From: Methanospirillum hungatei
GTDB taxonomy: Archaea > Halobacteriota > Methanomicrobia > Methanomicrobiales > Methanospirillaceae
DNA: 5,882 nt
Assembly: GCF_020216685.1 (NCBI RefSeq)
Contig: NZ_JAIWNS010000245.1
Span: 1 to 5,882, forward strand
Direction of reading: 5' to 3'
The notes under the pieces are model-generated. The model worked only from the letters and a program-made list of their open reading frames with translations, was not told the DNA's origin and did not search any database. A program made the position numbers and the translations under genes. Positions 1 to 5,882 of the stretch are shown piece by piece. Within the stretch, counting starts at the first letter, position 1; every line of letters starts with the position of its first letter.

Positions 1-1242
1 TGACGTACCTGATTGCATTTTGGTATTTATCATTGGTTTAAACTGGACAACGTCCGGAGTTGCAACATCCGGAACATGCACCACTGAATTTTTCAGTTCT
101 CCATTCCCTGCAGTGATGGTGATAGCATCGTATAGGATTCCTTTCTTGCCGGTGAGATGATCGGTAACTGAAAGATCCCATAATCCTTCAGAGAGACCTG
201 AAAGATTCAGATCCTTACCGATGAGAGAGAATCCTACATATAATCCCTTCACCGAAGCTGCAATGTCATCATCCTGTTCAATCCCTATGATATCTCCTGT
301 CTGCAGGTTTTTGCCGGTCACCCAAATCATTGGAACTATTTCATCGGTCTTCATTTTCGTAGGAAGAACTGAGGTAAGTTCAGGGCCACCGGTGTTATCC
401 TGTGAGACGGTAATGATAACTGATAAATTTGAGCTGATTGTCGCATTCCAGACATGTAATGATGCGGTGTATGTCCCTGGTGCGGTATAGGTATGCGTTA
501 CATTATTCATGTTCTCTGCAAAAGTTCCATCACCAAAAGACCACGAATTTGTCTGATTGGCAAGAAGAGAAATATCTACAAAGGTAACATTCAGAGGTGC
601 CTCTCCTTTGACTGGCAATGCGACCATTACACAATCTTTTTCATCCTCAGTAACCTGCATCCAGAATTCTTTCCCTTTCGCTAACTCTGACATAGGGATG
701 TCCGGGATGACATCTTGAATAAACATATTCTGATCATTATCCCAGTTATCATTGTCAAATCCCCAGACATTCAGATTCAGGGTATAGGTATCATTCATAT
801 CAGCAAATGATTCTGGTTTCAGGATGATCCGATAAAGACCTCCAATTGGACGGGTAAGTCCACCAATATCATCAAGTATTCCATCCCCGGAGAGGTCTGC
901 CTCAAAGAAGGTTGCGTTAGGTATTGTGGTGGTTTTGATCTTTTCAGTCAGTCGCTTTCCGTTTGGATCAATAATTGTCATTTCAACCGGACTTGGAAGA
1001 TCCGGAGAGGATTGTGCAGAAACATCCATCGTACACCCGCCATATGATTCAATGCCTGAAATTTCATTTGAGAGCGTTGTAATTTTCTTCTGGCGCTTTA
1101 CTTCTCCATTAATAAGAACCTTGTAATAATCTTCCCCTTTATAATTAAGCATTCTATTAGGAATTTTTTCGATGTGAGTTCCAATAATCTCCCATCTTTC
1201 GTCAGTCCAATACTGTATCAGGTTATAGGGAGATACTGGACC

Positions 1243-1635
1243 GGGAATCCAATATAAATTTCTGTCATTTCTTTTAAAAGCAGCCCAGACTAATTCGCTG
1301 CAGTAATAATTCCAGCACATCCTGTCTTTGCAAAGCCTGTATAAATAGAGCCTATCCGGGAGGAAATGCTCGCATGCTCCAAATGAGCAATCCTGTTGCT
1401 TGCCTAATACTAATGACTCCCAGTCATACGCTCTACCGATCTTTTGCTTTGCAAAGTTAACAATATTCAAACGTTCCTGATCATTCAAATTTTTGTATCG
1501 GTATATTGCTACACAGTAATCATTCGGATAGGCAAATTTCGATATCGGTGATATAACAACACCATCATTGAATGATTCAATAATTTGATTATTTCCGATA
1601 TACATGGCAGCATGAGTCCATGGTCCGGGAATGAG
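1243..1635 (-). other. Encoded YiiX/NlpC-P60-like permuted papain-fold hydrolase domain
   Basis: This is the only enzymatic part of the large surface-protein gene. Visible marks are GPWTHAAMYIG with a histidine (codon 1614-1612), IIES with a glutamate about twelve residues later (codon 1578-1576), GRAYDW upstream of the end, and YYCSELVWAAF with the likely nucleophile cysteine (codon 1302-1300). The order His, Glu, then Cys near the C-terminal end is the circularly permuted arrangement of the YiiX/YebB-like cysteine hydrolases, not that of classical NlpC/P60 (Cys, then His). Known members act on amide or ester bonds, but the substrate cannot be read from the sequence. Four further cysteines just before the nucleophile form two C-x4-C pairs. 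The family call is by motif only. Confidence 0.72.
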
Positions 1636-1916
1636 TTCAACATCCGCTGATTCTTTACAGTGCAGGAGAACATCTGCAGGCTTTAATCGAAGATCGAATG
1701 TATATTTATTATCTGTAATATAGAGTCTTGCTTCGTCTTTTGTTTCACACCCGATTCTGATAACTGGATGGACGATTTCAGCAATAGTATAAGTATGGCT
1801 TACCTCAGATGGAAGAGTAGGTGTATTACCAGGAAGACTAAAATATGCCGTTTCTCCATCTCCCCAATCAATATTTATCTCAATTATTGCATGATCTCCA
1901 TATTCGTCATGAATTG

Positions 1917-1923
1917 TTTTTTT
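1917..1923 (-). other. A7 homopolymer at the frame break; matches a -1 slippery heptamer
   Basis: On the minus strand the incoming frame reads CTA AAA AAA CAA and soon stops. The outgoing frame begins ACA ATT CAT, exactly one base back. The seven A read as A-AAA-AAA, the X-XXY-YYZ form that permits tandem -1 slippage. One additional A would also restore the frame. The two frames overlap only between 1929 and 1884, and this run is the obvious switch point. Candidate explanations are a sequencing or assembly indel, a real mutation, transcriptional slippage or programmed -1 frameshifting. The first two are more likely. Confidence 0.7.
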
Positions 1924-2306
1924 AGTTCAAAAGTCAGATATTTTCCAATAATCGGGTTTGGTGTGAGTAATTCCCAGGCTGAACCATTTACATACTTTTT
2001 ATCACGTATCCTAATCTCAATTGAACCCTGATAAATCAGAATGTTTTTCTGGTCGAAACCGCTAACTGAAACCTGATATGTCCCGGCTTTGTTATAAATA
2101 TGCCATGACTGCCAAATAGCAGAAACACTGGATGTTCCATCTCCCCATTGAATGGAATACGTATCTATTCTCTTTCCTGATTCATTGTTTTGCGGAAAAT
2201 GAAAGATAATCCTATCCCCAATGTATGGCTTTTCCGGTGTATAGGTAATGGATGGTGTTGTTAAAACCTGGATCTCGTCCTTCTCATTGCTCTCCTCTGA
2301 TGCCAT

Positions 2307-2381
2307 AACACTACCACCGGATGCAATAAGGATACCTACGACAAGGAAAAAAATTCCGAGAATAGCTAAGAACCCCCTTAC
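2307..2381 (-). other. In-frame leader (signal peptide-like) upstream of ATG 2306, without a canonical start
   Basis: The frame stays open upstream of ATG 2306 to a TAA at 2408-2406. The stretch just before the ATG encodes an arginine, a long hydrophobic core (GFLAILGIFFLVVGILIAS) and then GGSVMASEE, which looks like a signal peptide with a cleavage site near SVMA. This suits a PKD-type exported protein. No ATG, GTG or TTG lies in frame in this stretch. Nonstandard possibilities are GTA at 2381, ATT at 2363 and ATT at 2402. A weak SD-like GGTGGT (2318-2313) precedes ATG 2306, but starting there would remove the leader. Either the start codon has been lost or a nonstandard start is used. Confidence 0.6.
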
Positions 2382-2392
2382 AACAAATTGGG

Positions 2393-2401
2393 GTTTATAA
2401 A
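2393..2401 (-). promoter_or_regulatory. Putative leftward TATA box for the PKD/hydrolase gene
   Basis: The minus strand reads TTTATAAAC, a good archaeal TATA box. Transcription about 25 bp downstream would begin near 2372, within the leader region. That leaves little or no room for a leader upstream of a start near 2381 or 2363, so initiation would be leaderless or from ATG 2306. The upstream TTTATAAA on the same strand (2412-2405) is an alternative box about 11 bp further away, because the site is palindromic. Confidence 0.45.
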
Positions 2402-2404
2402 TAC

Positions 2405-2412
2405 TTTATAAA
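2405..2412 (+). promoter_or_regulatory. Putative rightward TATA box
   Basis: TTTATAAA on the plus strand is the mirror copy of the leftward box. Transcription would start near 2434 and give the receiver gene at 2604 an untranslated leader of about 170 nt. A closer, weaker candidate is TATACATA at 2555-2562, which would leave a leader of about 20 nt. The sequence does not decide between them. Confidence 0.3.
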
Positions 2413-2584
2413 CTAGCGATCATAAAAGGGGGGTTTTTAGCTATCCTCTTAGATCCATTTGATGATACACACACAATCATTCTCATATCCAGACAGATTC
2501 TCAATTTGAGATGAATGCCTTAAGGTTTAGAAAATCCGGGTATTCCTCAGGTGCTATACATAGTTTTATCGTCCATAACAAATC

Positions 2585-2606
2585 CATATATCATATAGGA
2601 TATATG
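2585..2606 (+). promoter_or_regulatory. Inverted repeat covering the start codon of the receiver gene
   Basis: CATATATC (2585-2592) and GATATATG (2599-2606) are perfect 8-bp inverted repeats around ATATAG. The right arm contains the ATG at 2604-2606, and the only SD-like bases (AGGA, 2597-2600) lie in the loop and the stem base. As DNA this could be an operator; as RNA, a weak AT-rich hairpin over the start. Confidence 0.4.
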
Positions 2607-3218
2607 CAGATATTGCTCATTGATGACAATGAAAAACTTTGCATGCTCTATCAGAAGCTGCTCAGCCGTGGGGGGCATGAAACCAGGATAGAGACCCATG
2701 CAAAGGATGCACTTCAAGCAATCCGGATGGCCCGGCCGGATCTTATTTTACTGGACATTATGATGGAGCCGGTATCCGGATGGGAAGTCCTTGAGCAGAT
2801 TCGAAGTACTCCTGATGTTGCTGATATTCCTGTGATCATCCTGACCGGAAAAGTTCTGACTCCTCAGGAAGCTGTCAAATATGGCATGATGATCGAAGGG
2901 TTTGTCATGAAACCACTTGAGCAGACCATGCTTCTCAAAGCAATCGATGATATCAAACAAGTCCTTGATGAGAGTGAGGAGCGGTATAAAAAAGCCATAT
3001 CCTCCGGTCTGCCCCCGGAAAAGGCTGCGGCATGCAGGGCTGCAATTAAAAAGAATAATATTCTCCGGTTTCTCCGTGATAACCTGTCAAAACAGGAACA
3101 GTTACTGAAAAATGAGGGCAATGATACCCTGGAGATCCTGCACAGTCTTGATGGTATGAGGGAGATGATCGCAACCGAATATCAGAAGATCCATCAGACC
3201 ATGGAAAACTGTCCCTGA
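2604..3218 (+). CDS. Single-receiver response regulator with a C-terminal helical extension
   Basis: A protein of 204 residues. Residues 1-120 form a complete CheY-like receiver: acidic pair D7-D8 in LLIDDNEK, phosphoacceptor D51 in LILLDIMM, switch threonine T81 in IILTGK and conserved lysine K103 in VMKPLE. Phosphorylation at D51 is expected from the family. Residues about 120-204 are charged and probably helical (EERYKKAISSG, LSKQEQLLKNEG); I recognise no DNA-binding or enzymatic output. ATG 2604 is chosen because receivers normally start right at this beta strand. An in-frame ATG at 2511 would add 31 residues that do not resemble a domain. The ribosome site is weak (AGGA, 3 nt before ATG). 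The gene converges on the minus-strand receiver-PAS gene, 4 bp away. It may be a second acceptor for the kinase at the right end of the window; this is inferred from position only. Confidence 0.9.
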   Translation: MQILLIDDNEKLCMLYQKLLSRGGHETRIETHAKDALQAIRMARPDLILLDIMMEPVSGWEVLEQIRSTPDVADIPVIILTGKVLTPQEAVKYGMMIEGFVMKPLEQTMLLKAIDDIKQVLDESEERYKKAISSGLPPEKAAACRAAIKKNNILRFLRDNLSKQEQLLKNEGNDTLEILHSLDGMREMIATEYQKIHQTMENCP

Positions 3219-3224
3219 TTTTTT
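3219..3224 (+). terminator. T-rich terminator after the single-receiver gene
   Basis: Six T follow the TGA stop (3216-3218) directly and run into the last codon of the convergent gene; another TTTT follows at 3232-3235. Archaeal RNA polymerase can terminate at T-runs on the non-template strand without a hairpin. No matching T-run is seen for the opposite strand here. Confidence 0.35.
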
Positions 3225-4611
3225 ATTGCCCTTTTGACATCTGATCTTTCAGTTCTGCATACCGAATCCATGCGGTATCAAACTGTGACATAAGATCTGA
3301 CACCAGGTCTGTCATCTCACGTGCATATCCGCTCTCAAGAGGCTTTCCTTCAGATATTTTCAGCAGCAGATCCTGGATAGGGGTTCTGATCTCTGCTGAG
3401 AGTTCCCTGATCTTCTCAAGGGCTGAATATAGGTCCGAATACTCTTTTTTGATTCGTTCAGTTTCAAAGACGGCATGACGCTCTGCGGTGACATCCGCCA
3501 TGATCGTGGCAATATGGGTTGGCACACCTTCCTTCTTGAGAGGTATCCTCGTAAACTCGATGAACTTTACCGTTTCACCAAAGGTGTACTTTCGGATCCG
3601 CCGCTCCACATCTCCTGACCTGAATAACTCCTGAAGATCCTGCATATCTCCAAAAAATGAGAATTTCGGCGTCTCATAGAGCGGTCTGTTCAGCATGTAC
3701 TGACTGATCCCGGCTTTTCGGGCAAGTTCTGCAAATAACGGGTTATATCCTGCAAGCATCAGACTTTTATCGATAACAAATGCCGGCAGCCGGAGAGCCG
3801 TGGTGACTGCCATCAGATGCCTGATCATCTCAGGTCCGATATGGGAGGATGCAGTCGCAGCACTCTCTGCACTCTCGATAAGGATCAGATATGACGGTGG
3901 CTGGTTCCCTTCATGAAAGACAAATCCTCCGGTCAGGGTCACCGGAACCATGGTTCCGTCTTTTCGTTTCAGAGATACCTGGTCAGGAAGGATCATCTCC
4001 AGATCAGTTCCATTCTGCCCTGCATCACCTGCACGTTGAATTCCGAAGAACGCATACACCGGCCTTCCCAAAAGTTCCTGCCTTTGAAAACCGGCAAGGG
4101 TTGCAGCGACCTGGTTTATCTCCCTGATGGTTCCGGCTCCAGAGAGCAGAACGACCGGCAGGGGAATTGCTTCAATTTTTTTCCCAAGTTCTGATAATGC
4201 CTCCGGATGCACCTCCTCCCTGACTTTCTGTTTTATCCGGTGTTTATGAAGGCTCATCTCGATATTTGTCATCAGTTCCCGTTCTTTAAACGGTTTGAGG
4301 AGGTATCCTGATGGAGAAACAGCAATTGCACGTTCAAGTGTTGCTTTATCTGAATGAGCGGTCAGGAAGATGATTGGAAGGTCATACAGCTCCATGATCC
4401 GTTTTGCAGCTGCAATTCCGTCCATCTCACCTTTGAGTCTGATATCCATCAGAATCAGGTCTGGTTTTGTCTCTCCTGCCTTCTGGATTGCAGACTCTCC
4501 GGTTATTGCCTGACCAACAACGTCGTACCCCATAGCCCGGAGTTTCTGCTTAATCTCCATGGAAATGAGCATTTCATCTTCAACGATCAGGATCTTACTC
4601 CCCTGTGGCAT
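3223..4611 (-). CDS. Receiver-PAS-PAS signalling protein with a degenerate H-box coiled coil
   Basis: A protein of 462 residues. The receiver is residues 5-125: E11-D12 (VEDEM), phosphoacceptor D56 (LILMDIRL), T84 (FLTAHSD) and K107 (LLKPFKE). PAS1 covers about 141-247 (REINQVAATLAGF, ELLGRPVYAFFG, RKDGTMVPV). PAS2 covers about 262-378 (PAFVIDKSLMLAGYN, then IATIMADVTAERHA). Residues 380-462 are a predicted coiled coil containing SAEIRTPIQ, which resembles the HisKA H-box S-H-E-I-R-T-P with alanine (A406) in place of histidine. There is no ATPase domain and no DNA-binding domain. ATG 4611 is preferred because GGGGTGA lies 5 nt upstream; GTG 4620 would add three residues. The start overlaps the end of the kinase gene by 17 nt, which indicates coupled translation and partnership with that kinase. 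The PAS ligands are unknown. Confidence 0.93.
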   Translation of the reverse strand: MPQGSKILIVEDEMLISMEIKQKLRAMGYDVVGQAITGESAIQKAGETKPDLILMDIRLKGEMDGIAAAKRIMELYDLPIIFLTAHSDKATLERAIAVSPSGYLLKPFKERELMTNIEMSLHKHRIKQKVREEVHPEALSELGKKIEAIPLPVVLLSGAGTIREINQVAATLAGFQRQELLGRPVYAFFGIQRAGDAGQNGTDLEMILPDQVSLKRKDGTMVPVTLTGGFVFHEGNQPPSYLILIESAESAATASSHIGPEMIRHLMAVTTALRLPAFVIDKSLMLAGYNPLFAELARKAGISQYMLNRPLYETPKFSFFGDMQDLQELFRSGDVERRIRKYTFGETVKFIEFTRIPLKKEGVPTHIATIMADVTAERHAVFETERIKKEYSDLYSALEKIRELSAEIRTPIQDLLLKISEGKPLESGYAREMTDLVSDLMSQFDTAWIRYAELKDQMSKGQ

Positions 4612-5882
4612 GCTCCTCACCCCTGATAATAAATCCCTCCTGAATGGGTATTTTCATCTTCACAACCGTACCATTGTCGGTTGAGAATGAGATCTCCCCG
4701 CTTGACTGGAAGATAAGATTGGAAATGATCTGCATCCCCAGGGTCTCACTCGTCTCCATGTCAAACCCGGGAGGCAGTCCTCTGCCGGTATCACGATAGA
4801 GTATCTCGAGATTGCCCTGTTCCGGGACTATGGTTATTCCGATTGTACCTTTTTGATCAGGATAAAATCCATGTTTAAATGAGTTTGTAATCAGTTCATT
4901 CATAATAAGACCAAGGGGTATGCCGGCATCGATTGTCATCTCAATTGACGGATCGCAGATGAGATCAAGGGTTATCAGCGATTCATCCGGTGAGAAGTCA
5001 GAGATGAGGGTACTTGCGAGTGAATTGATATATTCAAGGAGGTTTATGCTGACCAGATTATCGGTCCGGTATAATTTCTCATGAACGATAGCCATCGAGA
5101 GGATCCGGTTCTTACTCTCCTGCAGCACATCATAGACAACCGGGTTATCAACCATGCTGCTCTGAATCCGGAGCATGCTGACAATTATCTGCATATTGTT
5201 CTTTACCCGGTGATGGACCTCCCGGAGCAGGATATCTTTCTCTTTCAGTGACAGCCTGATATCATTCTCAGCCTGTTTTCTGACCGTAATATCCATGATG
5301 CTGCCGATTATCGCAGGATTTCCCTTGTATAGTATCCCGCTGATGAGATTTTCAATCCAGATCATCCTCCCATCAGCAGTAATGCCCCTGAACTCATAAT
5401 CATCCGTTTCATCAGGATTTTCGATGATCCGCTGGTGGTGTGACAGGACCATATCCGCATCTTCCGGATGAATGTAGTGAATAAGAGGGGAGTTTTCAAG
5501 TTCTTCCCGTCTGCATCCAAGAATCTCCGAGAGCCGGGGATTGGTATAGATAAACCGGTTATCCTGGACCAGATACACACCGACCAGTGATCGCTCAACC
5601 GGTTTATGGAACAATTCTTCGGTCTGATACCTGCTGATTGCTGATCCAATCACGTCTGATGCCATGATGAGTGCCTCAATCTCTGCGATAGGGCTTTTAT
5701 GCTCTTTCTTCCAGGAGATAAATGCAAGCGTCCCCCACAGTGTTTCAGAAGAGAATACCGGGAGGAGCAGGAGAAATGAGGGGACATGCTCCTCTTGAGG
5801 CAATGATAATTCATTCCTGATCGCCTTGCTCTCACCAAGATAGAACCGGTTTTTTTCCAGGTACCCGAATAATGACGGAATT
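4595..5882 (-). CDS. Sensor histidine kinase, GAF-PAS-HisKA_2-HATPase_c (5' end outside the window)
   Basis: The frame is open from the window edge to TAA 4597-4595, giving 428 visible residues; the N terminus is missing. Counting from the first whole codon (5881): the C-terminal half of a GAF domain about 1-86 (PVFSSETLWGTLAFISW, IGSAISRY); PAS about 95-205 (YTNPRLSEILGC, IHPEDADMV, SIMDITVRKQAE); HisKA_2 about 217-291 with REVHHRVKNNMQ, where the second His (224) aligns with the phosphorylated histidine of this family; HATPase_c about 316-411 with N-box NELITNSFKHGF, G1 DTGRGLP and ETLGMQII. All key residues are present, so it should autophosphorylate. No transmembrane helix is seen in the visible part, so the sensing here is cytoplasmic. 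A TTG at 5803 could be taken as a start but lies inside the GAF domain. The likely partner is the overlapping receiver-PAS gene. Confidence 0.93.
   Translation of the reverse strand, partial: IPSLFGYLEKNRFYLGESKAIRNELSLPQEEHVPSFLLLLPVFSSETLWGTLAFISWKKEHKSPIAEIEALIMASDVIGSAISRYQTEELFHKPVERSLVGVYLVQDNRFIYTNPRLSEILGCRREELENSPLIHYIHPEDADMVLSHHQRIIENPDETDDYEFRGITADGRMIWIENLISGILYKGNPAIIGSIMDITVRKQAENDIRLSLKEKDILLREVHHRVKNNMQIIVSMLRIQSSMVDNPVVYDVLQESKNRILSMAIVHEKLYRTDNLVSINLLEYINSLASTLISDFSPDESLITLDLICDPSIEMTIDAGIPLGLIMNELITNSFKHGFYPDQKGTIGITIVPEQGNLEILYRDTGRGLPPGFDMETSETLGMQIISNLIFQSSGEISFSTDNGTVVKMKIPIQEGFIIRGEEHATGE
4617..4623 (-). promoter_or_regulatory. Ribosome binding site that decides the receiver-PAS start
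   Basis: GGGGTGA on the minus strand ends 5 nt before ATG 4611, a normal SD distance. The alternative GTG at 4620 lies inside this motif and has no SD at a suitable distance; GGAGG near 4636-4640 is about 15 nt away. The site lies in the last codons of the kinase gene, so ribosomes ending the kinase could restart here. Confidence 0.6.

Larger units (their letters stand above)
1..2306 (-). pseudogene. Frameshifted, 3'-truncated gene for an exported PKD / permuted papain-like hydrolase / PKD / IPT-TIG protein
   Basis: One coding unit in two frames. The 5' frame runs from ATG 2306 to TAA at 1886-1884; the rest is open in the -1 frame from just after TGA 1929-1927 to the window edge. Joined at the A7 run (1923-1917), the product has at least 769 visible residues counted from ATG 2306. 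Domains: PKD1 about 17-100 (IQWGDG, then HIYNKAGTYQVSVSG); PKD2 about 113-185 (NIDWGDGE, SHTYTI), split by the break; YiiX/NlpC-P60-like hydrolase about 225-355 (H232, E244, C336); a beta-rich segment about 385-555, unrecognised, with a calcium-loop-like DLSGDGILDD near 471-480; PKD3 about 563-645 (WSFGDGT, THTYTAPGTYTASL); IPT/TIG-like about 646-735. PKD and IPT/TIG domains are typical of archaeal cell-surface proteins, so it is probably exported. Codon use is visibly more AT-rich than in the kinase genes. The substrate is unknown. The gene is certain; whether it works is not. Confidence 0.85.
2358..2448. repeat. Coaxial nested inverted repeat in the intergenic region
   Basis: The outer arms 2358-2377 and 2429-2448 pair at 18 of 20 positions, with cores AGCTAAGAACCCCC and GGGGGTTTTTAGCT. 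The inner arms GTTTATAAA (2393-2401) and TTTATAAAC (2405-2413) pair perfectly around TAC. Both dyads share one axis at 2403, while the bases between them (2381-2392 against 2414-2425) do not pair. The left outer arm overlaps the leader codons of the large gene. The layout suits a symmetric divergent promoter with flanking operator half-sites. The sequence alone cannot exclude a cruciform, an RNA hairpin or an inverted duplication. Confidence 0.75.

Noticed and set aside
221..1126. Plus-strand open frames at 221-490, 493-684 and 926-1126
   Set aside because: They lie opposite clear PKD, beta-rich and IPT/TIG coding sequence on the minus strand and encode no recognisable domain.
1768..2031. Plus-strand open frame at 1768-2031
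   Set aside because: It is opposite the PKD2 region across the frame break; the minus-strand reading explains the sequence and this one shows no motif.
2358..2448. Inverted repeat as the ends of an insertion element or MITE
   Set aside because: No target-site duplication flanks it (AATTCC on the left, TTAGAT on the right), there is no transposase nearby, and the inner dyad is made of promoter-like boxes. A genome search for copies could reopen this.
2421..2514. Short plus-strand reading frame after the right outer arm (G-F-L-A-I-L-L...)
   Set aside because: It has no ATG, GTG or TTG in frame ahead of the hydrophobic codons, stops at 2512-2514, and its similarity to the leader follows from the inverted repeat itself.
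2511..2603. N-terminal extension of the single-receiver protein to ATG 2511
   Set aside because: The extra 31 residues look like translated intergenic sequence, while the receiver fold starts at the ATG at 2604. No SD precedes 2511.
2748..3121. Open frames at 2748-2960, 2864-3121 (minus) and 2917-3108 (plus)
   Set aside because: Shadows of the receiver gene, whose conserved residues are complete in the annotated frame.
3891..4626. Plus-strand open frames at 3891-4127, 3913-4194 and 4354-4626
   Set aside because: Antisense to the receiver and PAS domains of the minus-strand gene, without any motif of their own.
4595..5803. Taking TTG 5803 as the kinase start
   Set aside because: The frame is open to the window edge, and the upstream residues continue a GAF domain, so the gene is cut by the window instead of starting here.
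5362..5838. Minus-strand open frames at 5362-5649 and 5650-5838
   Set aside because: Same strand as the kinase but in another frame; the kinase frame has full GAF and PAS motifs here.

Overview
The window looks like a piece of a methanogenic archaeal chromosome, most likely from Methanomicrobiales and probably close to Methanospirillum. This rests on the kind of genes present (a PKD-rich exported protein, a HisKA_2-type histidine kinase, receiver-PAS regulators with no DNA-binding output), on TTTATAAA-type archaeal TATA boxes, and on a GGGGTGA ribosome binding site. No rRNA, tRNA, CRISPR array or transposase is visible. The assignment is a judgement from gene style, not from a database search.

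Left part (1 to about 2400, minus strand): one large, AT-rich gene for an exported multidomain protein. It leaves the window at its 3' end. The order from the N terminus is a hydrophobic leader, PKD domain, PKD domain, permuted papain-like (YiiX / NlpC-P60-like) cysteine hydrolase domain, an unassigned beta-rich segment, a third PKD domain and an IPT/TIG-like domain. The gene is broken by one base at a run of seven A inside the second PKD domain (minus strand, 1923 to 1917). Its leader also lacks an ATG, GTG or TTG start in frame. It is therefore a decayed gene, a sequencing error, or a gene that relies on slippage and an unusual start.

Middle (2307 to 2603): an intergenic region with a striking nested dyad. 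A perfect inner palindrome made of two opposed TATA-like boxes (2393 to 2413) lies on the same axis as a 20-bp outer inverted repeat (2358 to 2377 with 2429 to 2448). A second, smaller inverted repeat covers the start codon of the next gene.

Right part (2604 to 5882): a small signalling cluster. A plus-strand single receiver protein with a helical tail converges, 4 bp apart, on a minus-strand pair: a GAF-PAS-HisKA_2-HATPase sensor kinase (5' end outside the window) and, overlapping its 3' end, a receiver-PAS-PAS protein. The overlap points to translational coupling, so the kinase probably phosphorylates the receiver encoded with it; the convergent receiver is a possible second partner. Neither receiver protein has a recognisable DNA-binding output domain, so signalling probably acts through protein contacts or a longer phosphorelay. 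The C-terminal coiled coil of the receiver-PAS protein carries a histidine-kinase-like H-box in which the histidine is alanine.
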